A stretch of DNA of 24,188 nucleotides from CAYUVF01 sp964448045 (GTDB lineage Bacteria > Bacteroidota > Rhodothermia > Rhodothermales > Salinibacteraceae), in contig CAYUVF010000061.1 of the NCBI GenBank assembly GCA_964448045.1, forward strand, positions 1 to 24,188. The letters run 5' to 3'. Positions 15,109 to 22,708 of the stretch are shown here, one piece after another (positions within the stretch are counted from its first letter, which is position 1; each line of letters starts with the position of its first letter). The notes under the pieces are model-generated. The model was not told the DNA's origin. It made no database searches and saw nothing but the letters and a program-made list of their open reading frames with translations. Made by a program: the position numbers and the translations under genes.

Positions 15109-15327
15109 ATGCCCGATTCCAAGCGTGAACGCCCGCCGTTTTACGACTTAAACTGGCTTGGCAAAGCAGCCATTTTGGGAGGGACGGCACTCCGGCTTTC
15201 GGCAAATCTTATCGACTCGGCGTTTGAGCGGGCGCAGTCGATTGCGCTGGAGAGCCGGGAAGCCTTCGAGCGCGAGATCGATCCGAATATCGAAGACGCC
15301 AAGGTGATCGAGGAGCACACCGAATAG
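15109..15327 (+). CDS. Small protein with one hydrophobic segment, unrecognised
   Basis: I do not recognise this 72-residue protein. It starts MPDSKRERPPFYDLNWLGKA, has a mildly hydrophobic stretch (AAILGGTALRLSANLIDSAF) and ends in a strongly acidic helix (ESREAFEREIDPNIEDAKVIEEHTE). It may associate with the membrane through a short amphipathic segment. ATG 15109 lies 13 bp after the upstream stop; an alternative in-frame ATG at 15079 would overlap the upstream gene by 17 bp and add the Pro/Asn-rich stretch MPPSNNPPDS. A terminator follows after 36 bp, so the pair 14817-15327 looks like a complete two-gene operon. Function unknown. Confidence 0.58.
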   Translation: MPDSKRERPPFYDLNWLGKAAILGGTALRLSANLIDSAFERAQSIALESREAFEREIDPNIEDAKVIEEHTE

Positions 15328-15363
15328 GGGGTCCACCCTCGGTGCATTGCTGCGGCAGTATGG

Positions 15364-15395
15364 AAGGGATCGGCCTCCCGGGCGGATCCCTTTTT
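15364..15395 (+). terminator. Rho-independent terminator after the small-gene pair
   Basis: AAGGGATC at 15364-15371 pairs with GATCCCTT at 15385-15392, with a 13-nt GC-rich loop and a T-run to 15395. It is 36 bp after the stop of the second small gene. Confidence 0.82.
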
Positions 15396-15504
15396 GCATG
15401 AGTAAAGAGCGGATAGCGGATTAGTCAGGGTGATCCTGAATTTAAGCTTTCGTGAGGGGTGCCGATAATTCAAAACGACCGCACCCGCTCCGAGCTGATT
15501 ATAT

Positions 15505-15509
15505 GAGGA
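15505..15509 (+). promoter_or_regulatory. Shine-Dalgarno-like GAGGA before the barrel-protein gene
   Basis: GAGGA lies 6 nt before ATG 15516. Most starts in this window show no such sequence, so this one is unusual here and supports the chosen start of the barrel protein. Confidence 0.55.
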
Positions 15510-15515
15510 TACCCG

Positions 15516-16163
15516 ATGCTACGCCGTTGCAGTGCTGTTCTCCTGATCTTGGTACTCTGCGTGCCCAACCTTTTCGCCCAGCGCCTGGCGCTCGGGGTGA
15601 AAGGCGGCACACTCGGGGGAGGAGCCGAACTTACCGCCGGACTCACGGAGTCGCTCAATCTGCGCATCGGTGGGAATTTCCTGCCCTACAGTTTCAATGG
15701 CGACTACACCGAGGAGGAAGTAGACATCGGCTACACCGCCGATCTGCGGATGCAGACGGCAAGCGTGCTGCTGGACTGGCATCCGTTCACCAATGCATTT
15801 CGGCTCAGTGGAGGGGCGGTGTATAACGGGATCCAAGTCGATGCCGTGGCCGAGCCGCTGAACAGCTACACCGTCAAGAACCGCACGTTCACCAAAAAAC
15901 AGCTGGGCATCCTCAGCGGGTCGGCCGACTATTCGTCGAAGATTGCCCCGTACGCCGGACTTGGCTTCGGCAATGCCGTGCGCGGGAGCCGGTTCGACGT
16001 CACCTTGGATGTTGGCGTGCTCTACACCAACGCCCCGAAACTGCAAATGGAGGGAACCGGGATGATTGCCCCCACGGCGGAGCAGGACCATGAGCTATCC
16101 GACGCTTTCACCGATCTGAAGCTCTATCCGGTCGTGTCGCTTGGCCTCTCCGTCAGCTTCTGA
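15516..16163 (+). CDS. Outer-membrane beta-barrel protein, family not identified
   Basis: A 215-residue secreted protein. The signal peptide MLRRCSAVLLILVLCVPNLFA is cut before QRLALG. The mature part is a run of alternating amphipathic strands with Gly/aromatic pairs (ALGVKGGTLGGGAELTAGL, LNLRIGGNFLPYSF, TASVLLDWHPF, FRLSGGAVYNGIQV, APYAGLGFGNAV, FDVTLDVGVLY). It ends YPVVSLGLSVSF with the C-terminal Phe expected of a BAM substrate. The size suits an 8-10 strand barrel of the OmpA/OmpW or porin-like type. It is followed after 53 bp by a surface lipoprotein gene on the same strand, so the two may work together in the envelope. It also resembles, in general character only, the truncated barrel gene at the left edge of the window. 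Function is not known. Confidence 0.82.
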   Translation: MLRRCSAVLLILVLCVPNLFAQRLALGVKGGTLGGGAELTAGLTESLNLRIGGNFLPYSFNGDYTEEEVDIGYTADLRMQTASVLLDWHPFTNAFRLSGGAVYNGIQVDAVAEPLNSYTVKNRTFTKKQLGILSGSADYSSKIAPYAGLGFGNAVRGSRFDVTLDVGVLYTNAPKLQMEGTGMIAPTAEQDHELSDAFTDLKLYPVVSLGLSVSF

Positions 16164-16216
16164 TGCGCCCACCAATCCCAGCCTATCGACTTCTGATTAG
16201 CTATTCCGAAAGACTT

Positions 16217-17875
16217 ATGACCCGCCGCGCCTCCCACATCCTCGCTTCGCTCAGTGCTGTCCTCCTGCTTCCCCTACTTATCATCGGTTGTGACATCAGC
16301 GGGATTGGAACCGAAGTCGAAGACACCTTCGATCTGATCATCCAGCTTCCTGCTGTGGAAACGACCTTCGCCGGTCAGTTTGTCGATGCGGAGAGCGGCG
16401 AAGTGATCGACCAGCAGGTGGATGTAACGATCAAGGGCCCGGATCGGAATGCCGTCATGGATCCGATCCTGTTTGAGCCGATCACCGAAGCGACCGTCGA
16501 GAGCGGCTTCATCGATCTCGCGTTGCAGGAAGACATCAGGCCGAGCACGGCGGCTCCGGTCCGATTTAGCGTTGCCGCCACGGCCGATGGCTACCTGCCC
16601 AATAGCAAGTCCATCTCGGTCGACGATACGGGTACATATCGCTTCACGATTCATCTGGTAGCAGAAGAGCGGCCGCCCCCAGGAGTGTCGATCAAGTCGG
16701 ATGAGCCCAGCGGCTCGACCGATGCCGGTGGCACGGTCACCGAAGCACGCACGGTCACGACAGATCCGGAGGTGCAAACGGGCGGGCAGGCCGATGTCAC
16801 GGTTGCCAAAGGCACGCAGATTACGGATGCCAGTGGCCAGCCGCTCCAGGGAGCGTTATCTTCGACGGTGGCCTACTACGCGAATCAGGATGAGGGCGCA
16901 CTCGGGTCGTTTCCTGGCGGCTTCGAGGAGGTCACCATCCGCCGCGCGGATGACACCCAGGTTTCCGGCGGTACGTTTGTGACCGGCAGCTTTGTGTCTA
17001 TTGAGATGCGCGATGGGGCAGGGCGCGAGGCCCATCGCTTCAGCGCGCCGGTTGAAGTAGCCGTGAGCATTCCGTCGGAAACGATCAATCCGAAGACCGG
17101 CGAGCCCGTGCAGCCCGGCGACGTGGTGCCGCTCTGGAGTTTCGACGACGAAAACGGCGAGTGGGTAGAAGAAGGCTCGGCAGCGATGAAGACCGCCGCC
17201 GGCGTGACATTGCAGGGACCTGACAGCCGCGACAACCTCATCGCCTCATTCGAGGCCCCTCACTTTTCCTATTGGAACGTGGGATGGTTCCTGGCACCCG
17301 ATGAGCGCTGCCCGTCGGGGCTCACTTTCAACGTCAGTGGCAACGAGGCCGGCGCTGCGCTCAACTATAAACTCGTCGGACCAGGATACATCACCCAGTT
17401 CGAAGCGGACGACTCCAACGTGACGGTGGGACAATTTCCAGCGTCGCTGCCTTATGCGACCCTGAAAGCGAAATACGAGGGCGCAACGGTCGGGACGAAG
17501 CGCGTCGAGACGCCATGTGGGAAGACCACCGACTTCCCACTTAGCGGCATGCCGTCCAGCGAGGAGCTGGTGACCGTGAAGCTCAACGTCGACATCACCT
17601 GCGACGATCAGCAGGTGCGGCCGAGCACCGACTTCCGCTATCGCCGTGCCAACACCACGGGCGACTGGAACACTGCCACGCTGGAAAATGGATCGACCAC
17701 GGTGAGTGGGCTCGTCCTCGGGGCCGACTATGACGTCAGTGTGACCTACAACGATGACGGTGTGCAAAAGACGGTCACCGAAACGGTTACGGTGGAAGGC
17801 GAACCGGATGCCGAGGGTGTTCTGCACATCCAGCGCAGTTTTGCCGACATCGACGAGGTGTGCGACAACGTCTGA
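16217..17875 (+). CDS. Large multi-domain surface lipoprotein, function unknown
   Basis: A 552-residue lipoprotein. The signal MTRRASHILASLSAVLLLPLLIIGC ends in lipobox LIIGC, with Cys25. It is then all-beta: residues about 40-150 look like a carboxypeptidase-regulatory or Ig-like fold (AGQFVDAESGEVIDQQVDVTI; GYLPNSKSISV). A Pro/Ser/Thr/Gly linker at 151-190 leads to a central domain resembling the extracellular FAM171/CILP type (KGTQITDASGQPLQG; GDVVPLWSFDDENGEWVEEGSA; then APHFSYWNVGWF at 348-358). The C-terminal 190 residues look like one or two more Ig/fibronectin-like modules with four Cys (after DER, ETP, DIT and DEV). No enzymatic motif is visible. An upstream ATG at 16163 overlaps the previous stop (TGATG), but it would give a 42-residue leader; ATG 16217 gives a standard one. 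It is probably cotranscribed with the barrel protein and anchored in the outer membrane. Confidence 0.8.
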   Translation: MTRRASHILASLSAVLLLPLLIIGCDISGIGTEVEDTFDLIIQLPAVETTFAGQFVDAESGEVIDQQVDVTIKGPDRNAVMDPILFEPITEATVESGFIDLALQEDIRPSTAAPVRFSVAATADGYLPNSKSISVDDTGTYRFTIHLVAEERPPPGVSIKSDEPSGSTDAGGTVTEARTVTTDPEVQTGGQADVTVAKGTQITDASGQPLQGALSSTVAYYANQDEGALGSFPGGFEEVTIRRADDTQVSGGTFVTGSFVSIEMRDGAGREAHRFSAPVEVAVSIPSETINPKTGEPVQPGDVVPLWSFDDENGEWVEEGSAAMKTAAGVTLQGPDSRDNLIASFEAPHFSYWNVGWFLAPDERCPSGLTFNVSGNEAGAALNYKLVGPGYITQFEADDSNVTVGQFPASLPYATLKAKYEGATVGTKRVETPCGKTTDFPLSGMPSSEELVTVKLNVDITCDDQQVRPSTDFRYRRANTTGDWNTATLENGSTTVSGLVLGADYDVSVTYNDDGVQKTVTETVTVEGEPDAEGVLHIQRSFADIDEVCDNV

Positions 17876-17912
17876 TACCGGTCCTGCGAAATCGTTGTGC
17901 ATAGCGAACGCA

Positions 17913-17933
17913 TTTAGCTCCGCTTCGCTTCGT
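17913..17933 (+). repeat. 21-nt box, left copy
   Basis: Begins TTTAGCTCCGCTTCG. It differs at two of 21 positions from the copy at 18221-18241 and is in the same orientation. The two copies flank the palindromic element. The purpose is unknown; similar GCTTCG-rich short motifs are common in dispersed bacterial intergenic repeats. Confidence 0.6.
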
Positions 17934-17982
17934 GAACTTCGCGGTGCTCGATTTCCATGTAGGTCAACGAAAAAACGTTAAC

Positions 17983-18114
17983 GCTCCATCCGAAAAACCA
18001 CTGTTGTCATTCTGAGCTCGACGAAGAATCTCTCTGTGAAAAGCTGGGCTGTAAACGGAGAGATCCCTCGTCAGGCTCGGGATGACATGCCTGGGATGGT
18101 TTTTCGGATGGAGC
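17983..18114. repeat. 132-bp palindromic MITE/REP-like element
   Basis: The ends are perfect 18-bp inverted repeats: GCTCCATCCGAAAAACCA at 17983-18000 and its reverse complement at 18097-18114. Inside, a second pair of arms (18005-18034 and 18058-18087) matches at 24 of 30 positions when one is reverse-complemented. This leaves a loop of about 23 nt (18035-18057), so the whole element can fold into one long hairpin. The inner arm begins TGTCATTCTGAGC and ends GAAGAATCTCTC, a pattern I associate from memory with dispersed intergenic repeats in several bacterial phyla. It encodes no protein and has no clear target-site duplication. It lies between two convergent gene ends, the usual place for such elements, and could also act as a bidirectional terminator. 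Confidence 0.75.
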
Positions 18115-18220
18115 TCATGCAAAGTGTACTTTTGCTCGTCTACTCAGCTTGACTGGGACGCACGACCTGCGCCGCAGGCGCACAATCCAGAAGGACCGTC
18201 CGGACCTCCTTGATGGCCGA

Positions 18221-18241
18221 TTTAGCTTCGCTGCGCTTCGT
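18221..18241 (+). repeat. 21-nt box, right copy
   Basis: Begins TTTAGCTTCGCTGCG and matches the copy at 17913-17933 at 19 of 21 positions, same orientation, about 290 bp downstream and on the far side of the palindromic element. Confidence 0.6.
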
Positions 18242-18372
18242 CAGTTGGCCCTCGGCTTCGTGTGGAGCCGGGCATGATTTCAAGCTCAAGCTCAGCGTCT
18301 TTTTCTGACTGCACTACTCTTTCAGAGAGCTGGTATGACCTCAGCCGAAGCGCACAATACAACCCCTGCATA

Positions 18373-18411
18373 CGAAAAGGGCGGCTTCCCTTTCAGGAGG
18401 CCGCCCTTTCG
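18373..18411 (-). terminator. Terminator hairpin downstream of lon
   Basis: CGAAAAGGGCGGCTTCC at 18373-18389 pairs almost perfectly with GGAGGCCGCCCTTTCG at 18396-18411 around a 6-nt loop. A direct repeat of the arm, GCCGCCCTTTC, recurs at 18413-18423. It lies 40 bp beyond the lon stop on the minus strand and could also stop read-through from the lipoprotein operon. Confidence 0.75.
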
Positions 18412-18450
18412 TGCCGCCCTTTCTTGTCTCGTCGTCTGCTGCGGCGACGA

Positions 18451-20967
18451 TCAGTTTACCATCGTCTCCTGAACGACCGTCGTCGAGCCATCGGTATTGC
18501 CCGAACCCGTGGGTTTCTCAGCATCCGGAATGGTGTAGAATGACTGCGGATTGCGCGTCGGCTCGTCTTCAAGCGCGTGGTCGATCACCTGCTCCATCCG
18601 CTCCACGTACTCGATGTCGAGCCCTTCGAGCGCTTCGTCCTGGATGTCCTTTACGTCTTTCTTGTTCTTCTTAGGCAGCAGCACCGTTTCGATGCCCGCC
18701 CGCTTAGCGGCGAGCACTTTCTCCTTAACGCCGCCGATGGGCAACACCAACCCGCGGAGGGTGATCTCGCCCGTCATCGCGACGGTGTGCTTCACGCGAC
18801 GCTGGGTGAAGATGGAAACGAGCGCCGAAAGCAATGCCACACCCGCCGATGGGCCGTCCTTTGGAATCGCGCCGGCCGGGACGTGCACGTGCAGGTCCCA
18901 GTAGCGGAACGCGTCCTGCGGGATGTTGAGCTCCTCGGCGTGTGCTTTCACGTAGGATAGCGCAGCCTGCGCCGATTCCTTCATGACGTCGCCCAGTTGG
19001 CCTGTCAACGACATGCGCCCGGAGCCTCGGGAAACGGAGGCCTCGATGAAGAGGATATCGCCCCCGACGGCGGTGTACGCCAGTCCAGTGGCGACGCCTG
19101 GCACCTCGGTGCGCTCGGCGACCTCTGAGAAGTGCTTGCGCGCGCCAAGGTACTCCTCGATATCGTCCGCATCGATCGACACGGATTCGGCTTCACCGGT
19201 CGCTACTTTTTTGGCCACGCGGCGGCACACCGATCCGATGGTGCGTTCCAACTGGCGCACGCCGCTCTCCCGCGTGTATCCGTCGATCATCAGGAGGATG
19301 GCGTCGTCGGAGAGCATCATCTGCTCCTCGGTGAGGCCGTTGCGCTCGATCTGGCGGGGGACGAGGTACTGCTTGGCGATCTGGAGCTTCTCGTTGGGCG
19401 TGTAGCCGTTGATCTCGATCATCTCCATCCGGTCGCGCAGCGGGGCCGGGATGCGCTCGACGTAGTTCGCCGTCGCGATGAAAAGCACCTTCGATAGGTC
19501 GTAATCGAGCTCCAGATAGTGGTCGTTGAAGTTGTCGTTTTGCTCGGGATCGAGGACCTCCAAGAGCGCGCTCGACGGATCGCCCTGAAAACCAGAGTCG
19601 AGCTTATCGACCTCGTCCAGCATGAAGACGGGATTGTTCGTCCCGGCTTTCTTGATGCCCTGGATGATCCGCCCCGGGAGCGCGCCTACGTACGTCCGCC
19701 GGTGGCCGCGGATCTCGGCTTCATCGCGCACGCCGCCCAGGCTCATCCGCACAAACTCGCGGTTCAGCGCGCGGGCGATGCTCTTTCCGAGGCTCGTTTT
19801 GCCAACGCCTGGCGGCCCGTGCAAGCACAGGATCGGGGCCTTCATGTCGCCCTTCAGCTTCAGCACAGCAAGGTATTCGAGGATGCGCTGCTTCACATCT
19901 TCGAGGCCGTAGTGGTCCTCGTCGAGGATATCGGCGGCGCGATCCACTTCGAGGTTATCCTCGGAGAACTCCCGCCAGGGCAGATCCAGAATCCAGTCGA
20001 TGTAGTTGCGGGTGACGGCGTAATCGGGGGAGGCCGGATTGGTGCGTCCGAGGCGCTTAAGCTGCTTATCGAGGGTCTCCTGCGCGTGCTCGGGCAGATC
20101 CTTCTCCTCGGCCCGCTGGCGGAGCTCGTCGATCTCCACCCCGGCGTCATCCGATTCGCCCAGCTCTTCCTGAATGGCTTTCATCTGCTGGCGCAGCAGG
20201 TACTCGCGCTGCTGCTGGTCGACATCGGTCTTCACCCGCGAGCGGATCTCTTCAGAGAGCTCCAGCACTTGGCGCTCCTCGTTGAGCTGATCGAGCACCT
20301 TCTCGGCGCGGTCCACCAGCGGGATCGTGCTGAGCAGATCCTGCTTTGCCTCCACGTCCATCTGCAGGTTGGAGGCGATGAAGTGGATCAGGAAGGGGGG
20401 CGACTCGATATTTTCGATCGCGTCGGCGGCCTCGCTGGGGAGGTTCGGCGCCATGTTGACGATCTGGATCGCGAGCTCCTTGATCGAGCGGATCCGCGCC
20501 TGCAGCTCGATACCGCTCGTGTCGGGGTCCTCGGGGAGCGGCTCAACCTGCGCGCGGAAGTAGGGGTCGGTCTGCACGTACTCGGTCGTGCGGAACCGCC
20601 GCTTGCCCTGGATGACGATCGACTTCGATCCGTCGGGCATTTTGATCAGCTTGAGGATTTCCGCCACCGTCCCGGTGTCGTACAGGTCGGGCGGGGTCGG
20701 ATCTTCCACTTCGGCGGTGCGCTGCGCCACGACGCCAATCATCCGGTCGTTCTGATGGGCGTCTTTCACCAGCTCCAGCGATGCATCCCGACCCACTGTG
20801 ATCGGTAGGACGACGCCGGGGAAAAGGACGGTGTTGCGCAGGGCCAGTATCGGCAGGGTTTCGGGAATCTCGGCATTCCCCATTTCGATTTCTTCATCGG
20901 CGGTGGGGAGGGGAATGCTGAGCTCGGGTTCGCCCTCGCTCATCCAAAACGTGTCTTGTTCGGTCAT
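18451..20967 (-). CDS. lon: ATP-dependent Lon protease
   Basis: An 838-residue LonA protease, a cytosolic hexamer that unfolds and degrades misfolded and regulatory proteins. The N-terminal substrate-binding domain (about 37-230) contains LPILALRNTVLFPGVVLPITVGR. A coiled-coil segment follows (RQQMKAIQEELGE, 259-271). The AAA+ module has Walker A GPPGVGKT (384-391), Walker B FMLDEVDK (448-455) and the family segment GGVRDEAEIRGHRRTYVGALPGRI (411-434). The C-terminal protease domain has Ser707 in PKDGPSAGVAL and Lys748 in GGVKEK, the expected Ser-Lys dyad. The last 40 residues are a variable Thr/Gly/Ser tail. The start MTEQDTFW at 20967 was chosen; the frame is open to 21033, but the extra residues (MPAIAHRRFRLPLSRP) are basic and unlike the family. 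ATG 20943 is also possible. It lies 133 bp downstream of a hybrid histidine kinase on the same strand. Confidence 0.97.
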   Translation of the reverse strand: MTEQDTFWMSEGEPELSIPLPTADEEIEMGNAEIPETLPILALRNTVLFPGVVLPITVGRDASLELVKDAHQNDRMIGVVAQRTAEVEDPTPPDLYDTGTVAEILKLIKMPDGSKSIVIQGKRRFRTTEYVQTDPYFRAQVEPLPEDPDTSGIELQARIRSIKELAIQIVNMAPNLPSEAADAIENIESPPFLIHFIASNLQMDVEAKQDLLSTIPLVDRAEKVLDQLNEERQVLELSEEIRSRVKTDVDQQQREYLLRQQMKAIQEELGESDDAGVEIDELRQRAEEKDLPEHAQETLDKQLKRLGRTNPASPDYAVTRNYIDWILDLPWREFSEDNLEVDRAADILDEDHYGLEDVKQRILEYLAVLKLKGDMKAPILCLHGPPGVGKTSLGKSIARALNREFVRMSLGGVRDEAEIRGHRRTYVGALPGRIIQGIKKAGTNNPVFMLDEVDKLDSGFQGDPSSALLEVLDPEQNDNFNDHYLELDYDLSKVLFIATANYVERIPAPLRDRMEMIEINGYTPNEKLQIAKQYLVPRQIERNGLTEEQMMLSDDAILLMIDGYTRESGVRQLERTIGSVCRRVAKKVATGEAESVSIDADDIEEYLGARKHFSEVAERTEVPGVATGLAYTAVGGDILFIEASVSRGSGRMSLTGQLGDVMKESAQAALSYVKAHAEELNIPQDAFRYWDLHVHVPAGAIPKDGPSAGVALLSALVSIFTQRRVKHTVAMTGEITLRGLVLPIGGVKEKVLAAKRAGIETVLLPKKNKKDVKDIQDEALEGLDIEYVERMEQVIDHALEDEPTRNPQSFYTIPDAEKPTGSGNTDGSTTVVQETMVN

Positions 20968-21100
20968 GCAGTCAGAAACAATAGATGGTCGAGACAATGG
21001 CAGGCGAAAACGCCTATGGGCGATAGCAGGCAAAGCTCAAGAACCGGACCAGCGTATTTGGGCCGAGTGGGTCTGCCATAGTGACAGACAAAGGCCAAAC

Positions 21101-22588
21101 TCATGTCCCATTCGATTCGGAGGATTCTGTCAGGGTATAGATAACGCGCTGCAGGTCGTCCAGTTTGAAGGGTTTGTCGAGCACCGCGTTGATCACGTCG
21201 AGGGTATCATCGGTTTCGCGGGCTTCGCCGGTGAGGAGGACGATGGGCAAGGATGGATGCGTTTCGCGGAGCGCAGCGGCCAGTTCGAGCCCGTTCATCT
21301 CGGGCATGCCGAAGTCGGTGAAGACGATGTCGGGGGCAAACTCATCGACGATGGCGAGCGCGTCGGGGCCCGAGGCGACGGGGCGGACGGTATGTCCTTT
21401 GAGGCCGAGCAGCTTGCGCACGACCGAGCGCACCATCTCCTCGTCGTCCACCACCAGCACACGGACGGGTTCAGTATCTACGGGTGCTTCGGATGGGGTA
21501 TGCGATGCAGGCGTCGAGTCGGATGGTGCGCAGGGGAGCGTAATCGTAAAGGTGGTCCCGGCGCCGGGCGCGGAGTCGACCTGGATGGTGCCGTCGTGCT
21601 CCTGCACGATGCCATACGTCACGGCCAGCCCCATGCCCGTGCCCCGGTCCCCCTTCGTCGTAAAAAGTGGCTCGAAGATGTGCTCGCGCACCTCAGCCGT
21701 CATGCCGCTGCCGGTGTCCGCCACGTCGATGGCAACGGTGTCGTTTTTAGCAGTTCGAGTGCGGATCGAGATGGTGCCGCCCTCGGGCATGGCCTGGACG
21801 GCATTGAGAATCAGGTTGACGAAGACCTCGCGGAGCTCGGCGGGCGATCCTTCGATGGGGGGAAGTTCGCTCAGCTGCTGATCGATGTCGATCTCAATGC
21901 CCTCGCGGCGCGGCTCGTTGTACCAGTAGGGCTGGGTCAGTGCTACACAGTCTTCGATGAGCCCGTTCAGGTCGACCGCCTCGAAGTGGATCTCATTTTC
22001 CTGCCGGATGAATTGCTGCAACTTTTCGATGAGTGCCGTTCCATCGTTTGCCACCTGCTCGAAGGCCGTCAGTGCGGTATCGAGCGGGGCGTCTTCGGGC
22101 TTGGGGGCTTCACGGAGCAGCTCGACGTGGCCGACGAGCCCGCTCAGGAGGTTCTTGAAGTCGTGCGCGATGCCCATCGTCATCCGCCCGAGCGCCTCCA
22201 GCCGATGCCGCTGCGTCTGGTTGGCCGGCCAGGAAGCTGGTTCCACGAGTACCTCACCGGAGGTGGTGACAGCCTGTATGCAGGAGGCATCGCCCTCGTC
22301 GGGGAGATGGACGGGGACGAAGTGCAAAAGGATGGGCAAGGGCTCGTCGCGTTGTTGAGTGTGCGCCTGCGTGATGAAGTTGGTGACGAGCGTGCCGGAG
22401 GCGGCTTCCAGCACGGCCTCGGTGGCCCGCTTCCGATCGGGTTTGGGGAGGCGCATCCAGGGGGTCTCGGGCGTGCCCAAAGTTGAGCGCCACGCCCCGT
22501 TGCAAAAGGTGAGCTCACCGGAGGGCGTCCAGGTGGCTACGAGCAGTTCCGGTTCGACGTTGGGAACGGCAGGCGAGTCATCAATCAA
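21101..22588 (-). CDS. Soluble hybrid histidine kinase (PAS-HisKA-HATPase-receiver)
   Basis: A 495-residue sensor kinase with a built-in receiver. Residues about 14-110 look like a PAS fold (ELLVATWTPSGELTFCNGAWRSTLG). The HisKA helix has His142 in MGIAHDFKNLLSGLVGH. The ATPase domain shows the N-box NLILNAVQAM (258-267), G1 DTGSGM (291-296), F-box-like FEPLFTTK (305-312) and G2 GTGMGLAV (316-323). The receiver has Asp381/Asp382, phosphoacceptor Asp425 in FTDFGMPEMNG, Thr453 and Lys472 in DKPF. No transmembrane segment is seen, so it should sense a cytosolic signal. The frame is open upstream into the antisense of cbs, but no ATG precedes the PAS domain; TTG 22588 fits best. The only nearby in-frame ATG (22456, in WMRLPKP) would cut into the PAS domain. 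The partner output protein is not encoded here. Lon lies downstream on the same strand. Confidence 0.9.
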   Translation of the reverse strand: MIDDSPAVPNVEPELLVATWTPSGELTFCNGAWRSTLGTPETPWMRLPKPDRKRATEAVLEAASGTLVTNFITQAHTQQRDEPLPILLHFVPVHLPDEGDASCIQAVTTSGEVLVEPASWPANQTQRHRLEALGRMTMGIAHDFKNLLSGLVGHVELLREAPKPEDAPLDTALTAFEQVANDGTALIEKLQQFIRQENEIHFEAVDLNGLIEDCVALTQPYWYNEPRREGIEIDIDQQLSELPPIEGSPAELREVFVNLILNAVQAMPEGGTISIRTRTAKNDTVAIDVADTGSGMTAEVREHIFEPLFTTKGDRGTGMGLAVTYGIVQEHDGTIQVDSAPGAGTTFTITLPCAPSDSTPASHTPSEAPVDTEPVRVLVVDDEEMVRSVVRKLLGLKGHTVRPVASGPDALAIVDEFAPDIVFTDFGMPEMNGLELAAALRETHPSLPIVLLTGEARETDDTLDVINAVLDKPFKLDDLQRVIYTLTESSESNGT

Positions 22589-22708
22589 AACAGATGGTGG
22601 AGCGTTATGTATATTGCGCGCGAGGCCCGTCCCGGCCGGCGGTACATCTGTGCCGGGCCGATGGCTTGTCCCGTCCGAAGTTTCCTTGACCCAGTTCAAA
22701 AATAAACT
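22589..22708. promoter_or_regulatory. Divergent promoter region between kinase and cbs
   Basis: Only 120 bp separate the proposed kinase start from the cbs ATG. It contains the AT-rich TTATGTATATTG (22606-22617), which on the plus strand resembles a -7 element one base short of TAnnTTTG, and the A-rich AAAAATAAACT directly before the cbs ATG. If the kinase starts at TTG 22588, its promoter must overlap this region. Assignment is tentative. Confidence 0.35.

Larger units (their letters stand above)
17876..18450. other. Repeat-rich convergent intergenic region
   Basis: No gene is recognised in these 575 bp between the ends of the lipoprotein gene (plus) and lon (minus). The interval contains a 132-bp palindromic element (17983-18114), two near-identical 21-nt boxes in the same orientation (17913-17933 and 18221-18241), a hairpin TGCGCC/GGCGCA at 18168-18182, a hairpin CGGCT/AGCCG at 18253-18270, and the lon terminator (18373-18411). 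Confidence 0.7.

Noticed and set aside
19519..20808. 429-residue plus-strand open frame opposite lon
   Set aside because: It is antisense to lon across the AAA+ domain; the composition is a shadow and no family is visible.
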